Assembly: GCA_022361315.1 (NCBI GenBank)
Contig: JAKSBB010000219.1
Location: 1-10,314 of the forward strand
Source of the DNA: Desulfobacterales bacterium
GTDB taxonomy: Bacteria; Desulfobacterota; Desulfobacteria; Desulfobacterales; Desulfobacteraceae
Reading direction: 5' to 3'
DNA length: 10,314 nucleotides
The notes beneath the pieces were generated by a model. It did no database searches and was not told the DNA's origin. It saw nothing but the letters and a program-made list of their open reading frames with translations. Below are positions 6,486 through 10,314 of this stretch, in pieces; within the stretch, counting starts at the first letter, position 1, and each line of letters begins with the position of its first letter. A program made the translations under genes and the position numbers.

Positions 6486-6869
6486 ATGCTGAACGGAAGA
6501 ATTGCCGTCCCCTCCAACGGAGACGGCGGATTAAACGGAACCCGCTCCGGCCATTTCGGCCACTGCGATGTGTTCACCTTTGTGGATGTCAAAGACGGAG
6601 AGATTCAAAATGTTTCCACCCTTCCCAACCAGGAGCATGTGCAGGGCGGTTGCATGGTGCCCGTGAACCTGCTGGCCGAAAACAGGGTGAACGCCCTTAT
6701 TGTCGGCGGTATCGGCATGAGACCCCTCATGGGCTTCCGCCAGGTGGGCATTGATGTTTACCACGATGACCAGCGCCCGGAAATCGAGCCGGTGGTCCAG
6801 GACCTCATCCAGGGCAACCTGCCCCAGATCCGAAACGACCAGGTCTGCGGCGGAGGCGGGGGACATTGA
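6486..6869 (+). CDS. NifX/NafY-like dinitrogenase cofactor family protein (COG1433), glycine-rich tail
   Basis: Small soluble protein, 127 residues, of the family (Pfam Nitro_FeMo-Co) that includes NifX, the NifB C-terminal domain and the Orange protein. It has the RNase H-like fold used to bind metal-sulfur clusters. Visible signatures are an N-terminal strand RIAVPSNGDGGL (5-16), SGHFGHCDVF (21-30), a central HVQGGCM with Cys56, and IVGGIGMRPL (72-81). The C-terminal end CGGGGGH (121-127) has Cys121 and His127 as possible metal ligands. RBS AAGGAG (6472-6477). It follows the second ATPase by 37 nt and is followed by a relative, so it is probably in the same transcript. No nitrogenase genes are visible, so a FeMo-cofactor role should not be assumed. 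Confidence 0.92.
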   Translation: MLNGRIAVPSNGDGGLNGTRSGHFGHCDVFTFVDVKDGEIQNVSTLPNQEHVQGGCMVPVNLLAENRVNALIVGGIGMRPLMGFRQVGIDVYHDDQRPEIEPVVQDLIQGNLPQIRNDQVCGGGGGH

Positions 6870-6888
6870 TCCCCGGAGGAAGGATATC

Positions 6889-7248
6889 ATGAAAATTGCC
6901 GTCTCATCAAAGGGTAAAGATCTGGAGGCCCCTGTGGATCCGAGATTCGGACGGGCCGCCTTCATCCTGGTGGTGGATACGGAATCCCTGGATTTTGAAT
7001 GCCTGGACAATGAAGAAAACAAAAATGCGTTTAAAGGCGCCGGTATCCAGGCAGCGGCCGCCATCTGTGATGCGGGTGCCCGGGTACTGCTGACAGGATT
7101 CTGCGGTCCCAATGCATTCAAGGCCCTGGATGCGGCTGATGTCCGGGTGGCCAATGATGTCACGGGAACGATCCGGGAAGCGGTCCTGAATTTTAAATCT
7201 GAAAAATACGAATTCGCCTCGGAGGCCAACACCCAGGGACATTGGTAA
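6889..7248 (+). CDS. Orange-protein/NifX-like small protein (COG1433)
   Basis: A 119-residue member of the same family, closer in length and pattern to the Orange protein of Desulfovibrio. In that genus Orp carries an unusual Mo-Cu-sulfide cluster. It begins MKIAVSSKGKDLEAPVDPRFGR, with the DPRFGRA motif at 17-23. It continues with AAAICDAGARVLLTGFCGPNAFKAL (56-80; Cys60 and Cys72) and ends in GHW. The frame is open further upstream, but ATG 6889 has a strong RBS (GGAGGAAGG, 6875-6883) and starts the conserved domain exactly. It lacks the glycine-rich tail of its neighbour, from which it is separated by 19 nt. It is the last gene of the operon. Cluster type and function are inferred from family only. 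Confidence 0.93.
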   Translation: MKIAVSSKGKDLEAPVDPRFGRAAFILVVDTESLDFECLDNEENKNAFKGAGIQAAAAICDAGARVLLTGFCGPNAFKALDAADVRVANDVTGTIREAVLNFKSEKYEFASEANTQGHW

Positions 7249-7270
7249 CATTTTAAAAACGAATTGCTAT

Positions 7271-7360
7271 TTGGTAAAGCCCTGTGATAGTGGCACCTTT
7301 TTACCCCTATCTTACCCCCGTCTCATTAAAAAAGGTGTCACTTTTACAGGGCTTTACTAG
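7271..7360. repeat. Long, nearly perfect inverted repeat / hairpin (MITE-like or RNA element)
   Basis: Positions 7271-7302 can pair with 7329-7360 as RNA over 32 positions, with a single T-T mismatch (7288/7343) and four G-U pairs, enclosing a 26-nt loop. The outer 12 bp GTAAAGCCCTGT (7274-7285) / ACAGGGCTTTAC (7346-7357) are perfect. TTGCT occurs just outside both ends (7264-7268 and 7362-7366), resembling a 5-bp target duplication. It may be a small mobile-element remnant. It may instead act as a barrier or terminator between the Orp-like operon and the PocR gene, although no T run follows. Confidence 0.75.
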
Positions 7361-7365
7361 TTTGC

Positions 7366-7392
7366 TTGACCGTGTTAAAAAACGATTATCTT
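7366..7392 (+). promoter_or_regulatory. Possible promoter for the PocR-domain gene
   Basis: TTGACC (7366-7371) is followed after only 15 bp by TATCTT (7387-7392). The spacing is short, so this is a weak call. It would start transcription near 7400, just before the RBS AAGGA (7406-7410). Confidence 0.25.
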
Positions 7393-7418
7393 GCCACATG
7401 CAGACAAGGAAACAAGGT

Positions 7419-7922
7419 ATGGAACTGACTGACATCTGCCCCCTGTCCCAATGGGAGGCCCTGGAAAATGATATTTTTGAACGGTTTAACTTTCAGGGGT
7501 CTGTGTTCAACCCCGAAGGAATCAGAATTACCCAGGTAAAAAACTGGAGCAACGATCTTTGCCCGGCCATCAAGGCCACGGAAAAGGGGCAGAGCTATAT
7601 CTGCTCGGTGGCGCATATGAACATGACAGCCATTGCCAAAAATACCCGTGACACGGTGGAAGAGGAGTGTGATGCCGGATTTACCAAGATTGTGGTGCCC
7701 ATCTTTCAGGGAGAAGAGTTTCTCGGGGTGGCCGGTGGCTGCGGCCTGGTAACGGAAGACGGGGAGGCCGACACCTTTGCCGTGACCAAAATTGCGGGGA
7801 TAGATGAGGACCGGGTGGAGGCGCTGGCGGAAAACCTGCCTGTGATTTCTGCCGAAGACCTGTCCGCCGCCCGCGCCTTTATTGAAAAAGAAGTGGACCG
7901 GCTACTTTCTGCAGCCCGTTAA
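7419..7922 (+). CDS. Stand-alone PocR ligand-binding domain protein
   Basis: A 167-residue cytoplasmic protein that is essentially one PocR domain, the sensory module found in the PocR regulator of propanediol/cobalamin genes and in many anaerobe signalling proteins. Family pattern visible: SQWEALENDIFERFNF near 10-25, GSVFNPEGIRIT (27-38), NDLCPAI (45-51), YICSVAHMNM (60-69), then EEECDAGFTKIVVPIFQGEEFLGVAGGCG (81-109). Cys48, 62, 84 and 108 suggest a metal or redox site. There is no DNA-binding or kinase domain, so it may sense and relay by protein contact. The frame is open upstream to 7284 across the inverted repeat. ATG 7419 is preferred because it has RBS AAGGA (7406-7410) and starts just before the domain. 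The methyltransferase gene follows closely. Confidence 0.85.
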   Translation: MELTDICPLSQWEALENDIFERFNFQGSVFNPEGIRITQVKNWSNDLCPAIKATEKGQSYICSVAHMNMTAIAKNTRDTVEEECDAGFTKIVVPIFQGEEFLGVAGGCGLVTEDGEADTFAVTKIAGIDEDRVEALAENLPVISAEDLSAARAFIEKEVDRLLSAAR

Positions 7923-7937
7923 CCAAGGTAGTTTCCC

Positions 7938-9179
7938 ATCAGCAAAAACGCACCCAAGCCCTCGGCCTTTGAAAAACGGGTAAAACGCCGGGTTTCCGGA
8001 CGTACGCATCGATTTTTCGCGGTTTGCCCGCCGGGGCTGAAAAACCTCTGCCTAAAGGAAATTGAAATCTTGCCCGACCGTTTGGATCGGACAGGCTTAC
8101 AGCCCGGGCCGGGAGAAATTTCTGAGATTACCCCTCTGGCCGGTGGCATCGGTTTTGCCACCCGGCTTGAAACTGCCTGTCTGGCCAACCTTTTCTCAGG
8201 TTCCCCCACCCGTATTCTGATGCGGATTGCCGATTTCAAGGCAGACCGTTTTTCCGTTCTTGAACGGCAGACAGCCGGCATCGACTGGGAACTGTTTCTT
8301 CCGGAAGGGCTCAGGGATAAAGACCTTTCCGTCCAGGTTACCACCAGGAAATCACGCTTATACCACACGGATGCGGTGGCCGAACGTATCCGGCCCATCG
8401 TATTAAACCACCTGACCGGACAAACCGGAGGCGCGGTATCCGGCAGAACCCCTCAGCCCCAGATGATTATGGTCCGGGCGGAGAATGACCGGTTTACCCT
8501 TTCCCTGGATATGTCGGGTGCCCCCCTTTACAAACGGGGCATCAAAACCCAGGTGGTACACGCCCCCCTGCGGGAAACCCTGGCCTATGCCGTTTTAAAA
8601 CGACTAAAATTCTCCCGACGGGACATCCTGATGGATCCCATGTGCGGGTCAGGTACCTTTTCCCTGGAAGCGGCAATGATACAGGCCTCAGCCCCTCCGG
8701 GATTGTTCAGGAGGTTTGCCTTTGAAAGCTGGCCCGGTTTCAAAGCGAAAAGCTTTGCCCATGCCGGACGGAAAATTACAGCCCATCTTGCACCACCATC
8801 CGGACCTGCCATCTTTGCTTCGGACCTGAATCCGGCTGCCATAGAAAGCCTTAAAAAAGCCAGATCCGGCCATCCTGTCTTTCAATCCATTCAGGCGGCC
8901 TGCGAAGATTTTTTCGATATCAAGCCCCCGAACGTTCCACAAGGGCAAGGTGTCGTGGTGCTGAATCCCCCCTACGGCAAACGGCTGGGCAAAGATATGG
9001 ATATCAGAAAATTTTACCGGGAAATCAGCCGAAAACTTACCGGAGATTTTAAAGGCTTTCGTGCCGGCATCATATATCCGGAAAAATATCTGACCGGTGA
9101 ACTGGGGCTGAAGCTTACCCCCATGCCTCTTTTTCACGGCGGTCTGGACCTTTTTGCGGGCATCGGGGAGATCCCCTGA
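7938..9179 (+). CDS. THUMP-domain class I RNA methyltransferase (RlmL/YpsC-like), probable 23S rRNA guanine-N2 methyltransferase
   Basis: SAM-dependent methyltransferase of the COG0116 family, which methylates guanine N2 in rRNA or tRNA. Counting from 7938 it has 413 residues. The N-terminal THUMP-type part has FFAVCPPGLKNL and later LAGGIGFATRLETACLANL, followed by RIADFKADRF. The catalytic domain has motif I DPMCGSGTF (233-241), the acidic loop SDLNP (295-299) and motif IV NPPYG (343-347). The first standard start in frame is TTG 8070, which has an AAAGGAA 9 nt before it. However, the conserved CPPGL segment lies upstream of it, and the frame stays open back to a stop at 7929. The only plausible start there is ATC 7938 (Ile-Ser-Lys-Asn), 9 nt after AAGG (7925-7928). 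Either ATC is used, or the gene was ATG and has changed. It lies 15 nt after the PocR gene. Confidence 0.9.
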   Translation: MSKNAPKPSAFEKRVKRRVSGRTHRFFAVCPPGLKNLCLKEIEILPDRLDRTGLQPGPGEISEITPLAGGIGFATRLETACLANLFSGSPTRILMRIADFKADRFSVLERQTAGIDWELFLPEGLRDKDLSVQVTTRKSRLYHTDAVAERIRPIVLNHLTGQTGGAVSGRTPQPQMIMVRAENDRFTLSLDMSGAPLYKRGIKTQVVHAPLRETLAYAVLKRLKFSRRDILMDPMCGSGTFSLEAAMIQASAPPGLFRRFAFESWPGFKAKSFAHAGRKITAHLAPPSGPAIFASDLNPAAIESLKKARSGHPVFQSIQAACEDFFDIKPPNVPQGQGVVVLNPPYGKRLGKDMDIRKFYREISRKLTGDFKGFRAGIIYPEKYLTGELGLKLTPMPLFHGGLDLFAGIGEIP

Positions 9180-9278
9180 ACCGCCGGTCTGAAAGGCTCT
9201 CCATTCCACCATAGAAAATCCCGATCCGATTTTCATTTTCCATTGGAATTATCATTTTGATTTCCCCCCGGCCCTGCC

Positions 9279-9291
9279 TATAGTGTCTGGT
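9279..9291 (+). promoter_or_regulatory. -10 region of a promoter giving a leaderless mRNA
   Basis: TATAGT (9279-9284) follows TTGATT (9257-9262) after 16 bp. Transcription would begin at about 9291-9292, on or next to the ATG of the phosphatase gene, which has no Shine-Dalgarno sequence. This is inference from motif spacing. Confidence 0.4.
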
Positions 9292-10125
9292 ATGGTAAAA
9301 ATCGAGCACATTCTGGATCAGGGTTCCGGTACAACCAACGAAGACCGTTTGATCATCGGGGAAAACATCTTCGGTGTTTTTGACGGCGCCACCAGCCTTG
9401 ACAACAATGCGCCCCGGCCCTCCGGACAAACCGGTGGAAGTCTGGCGGCTGATATCGCCGGAAAGACATTTGCTGCCAACCACTATCCTCTGAATATCCT
9501 CGGGCAATCCGCCAATTCTGCTATCCTCGACAGAATGACCGCCTGCGGTATCGATACCCGCCGGCCGGAACAGGTGTGGAGCACCTCAGCCGCCGTCATT
9601 CGGATTAAAGAGGACCCGATTAAAGGAAACCGGATGGAATGGTTCCAGACCGGAGACTCTCATATCCTCCTTCTTTATTCAAACGGCAGTCACAAGATTC
9701 TGGCCGATCGCAGCGACCATGACTATGAGACCCTGTGCATGATGAAAGAGGCAACGGATAAAACCCTGGACAACCCGGTACTAAAGCGCCAGGTTTTAAA
9801 GGTCAGGGCGGGCATGAACAAACGATACGGGGTATTAAACGGAGATCCTTCTGCCCTCTCGTTTGCAGCCGAAGGTACGGAATCCCTGAATGGGGTAGAG
9901 GCAATCCTGCTGTTCACGGACGGCCTGAACCTGCCGGAACCTGTGCCTGCCCCAAAAAAATCTTTTGATTCACTGGCGAACGAATTCAAACGGTTGGGTC
10001 TGGGCGGTCTCCACAATAAAATCCGGACCCTCGAAAAATCAGACCCCGCACGGGAATTGTACCCCAGATTCAAGTGCCACGACGACATTGCTGCCATTGC
10101 CCTTCACCTGATCCCGCCGGTATAA
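9292..10125 (+). CDS. PP2C-family (PPM) serine/threonine phosphatase-like protein
   Basis: A 277-residue soluble protein with the metal-binding skeleton of PP2C phosphatases, which remove phosphate from Ser/Thr using two Mn/Mg ions. Motifs in order are NEDR (16-19), GVFDGAT (28-34, the DGHGG position changed to DGAT), TGDSHILLL (120-128), LFTDGL (207-212) and CHDDIAAIAL (262-271). Asp31, Asp210 and Asp264/265 are the likely metal ligands. The loss of the His in DGHGG is common in bacterial members, so activity is plausible but unproven. A GTG at 9283 would add three residues. ATG 9292 is preferred as the domain starts there. No signal peptide or membrane segment is seen. No partner kinase is nearby in the same orientation, so the substrate is unknown. 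Confidence 0.85.
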   Translation: MVKIEHILDQGSGTTNEDRLIIGENIFGVFDGATSLDNNAPRPSGQTGGSLAADIAGKTFAANHYPLNILGQSANSAILDRMTACGIDTRRPEQVWSTSAAVIRIKEDPIKGNRMEWFQTGDSHILLLYSNGSHKILADRSDHDYETLCMMKEATDKTLDNPVLKRQVLKVRAGMNKRYGVLNGDPSALSFAAEGTESLNGVEAILLFTDGLNLPEPVPAPKKSFDSLANEFKRLGLGGLHNKIRTLEKSDPARELYPRFKCHDDIAAIALHLIPPV

Positions 10126-10141
10126 GCCGTCCCCCTTGCCG

Positions 10142-10314
10142 TCAGGCCCTCCGGCCGGCGGCCGCATCTTCATAGACAGATTCGATCCGATCAAAGACTT
10201 TTGTCCAGGTATGGGGGCGGGTGCGTTCATCTATTGCCGGGAATTCCGGTGCAGGCCGGTCCATAATATTGCGAATCAGGATCGACAACGCCTCTGAAAG
10301 ACGCTGTTCCAATA
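10142..10314 (-). CDS. C-terminal end of a probable glycosyltransferase (partial)
   Basis: On the minus strand a frame enters from the right edge and ends at TGA (10144-10142), giving 56 visible residues. The amphipathic LSEALSILIRNIMDRP is followed near the end by RTRPHTWTKVFDRIESVYED. This resembles the last helix of GT-B family 4 glycosyltransferases, where a His-Thr/Ser-Trp-x-x-Val/Phe segment precedes the final helix. Only the tail is visible, so no donor, acceptor or catalytic residue can be judged. It is convergent with the phosphatase gene, with 16 nt between their stops and no clear terminator. Confidence 0.6.
   Translation of the reverse strand, partial: LEQRLSEALSILIRNIMDRPAPEFPAIDERTRPHTWTKVFDRIESVYEDAAAGRRA

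Noticed and set aside
6531..7232. A 233-codon open frame on the minus strand
   Set aside because: It is antisense to the two COG1433 genes, which have good RBSs and family motifs.
6486..7248. Nitrogenase cofactor (nif) operon
   Set aside because: The COG1433 family is broad. No nifHDK, nifB, nifE or nifN gene is in the window, and the neighbours fit the Orp-type module better.
9214..9234. GAAAATC / GATTTTC hairpin after the methyltransferase
   Set aside because: It has only 7 A-T-rich pairs and an interrupted T stretch, too weak to call a terminator from sequence alone.

Overview
The window looks like chromosomal DNA of an anaerobic, probably sulfate-reducing Desulfobacterota (Desulfobacterales-type) bacterium. 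This is inferred from the gene set, not from a database match. The main pointers are a pair of MinD-like ATPases carrying ferredoxin inserts next to two NifX/Orange-protein-type (COG1433) proteins behind a sigma-54 promoter, a stand-alone PocR-domain protein, and a 7TMR-DISM sensor kinase. The sequence is moderately GC-rich and densely coding. I see no phage, insertion-sequence transposase, CRISPR array, tRNA or rRNA gene.

Layout: (1) 1-2334, minus strand: a sensor histidine kinase that runs off the left edge, with its own sigma-70-like promoter. (2) 2335-2907: a regulatory intergenic region. Its right half is a complete amino-acid-type attenuator. A 25-residue leader peptide contains ten aromatic residues in a row (Phe, Tyr and Trp), and four RNA segments can form either an antiterminator or a perfect 12-bp terminator. 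(3) 2908-3951: a class I DAHP synthase, the first enzyme of aromatic amino acid synthesis, which the attenuator should control. (4) 3952-4266: intergenic, holding two hairpins, a near-consensus sigma-54 -24/-12 promoter and a tandem palindromic repeat. (5) 4267-7248: a five-gene operon of a pseudo-receiver protein, two Fe-S MinD-like ATPases overlapping by 4 bp, and two COG1433 proteins. It resembles the Orange protein (Orp) complex genes of Desulfovibrio. (6) 7249-7418: a very long, almost perfect inverted repeat. (7) 7419-7922: a PocR-domain protein. (8) 7938-9179: a THUMP-type RNA methyltransferase whose homologous N-terminus has no ATG/GTG/TTG start and may begin at ATC. (9) 9292-10125: a PP2C-like phosphatase with a possibly leaderless mRNA. 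(10) 10142-10314, minus strand: the C-terminal end of a probable glycosyltransferase entering from the right.

How they work together: starvation for charged aromatic tRNAs would stall a ribosome in the leader and open transcription into the DAHP synthase gene. The sigma-54 operon should make a coordinated set of Fe-S ATPases and small cofactor-binding proteins. By analogy with Desulfovibrio Orp this set may link metal-sulfur cluster handling to cell division or positioning, but no activator gene is inside the window. The remaining genes are housekeeping or signalling and show no clear functional link to these two systems.
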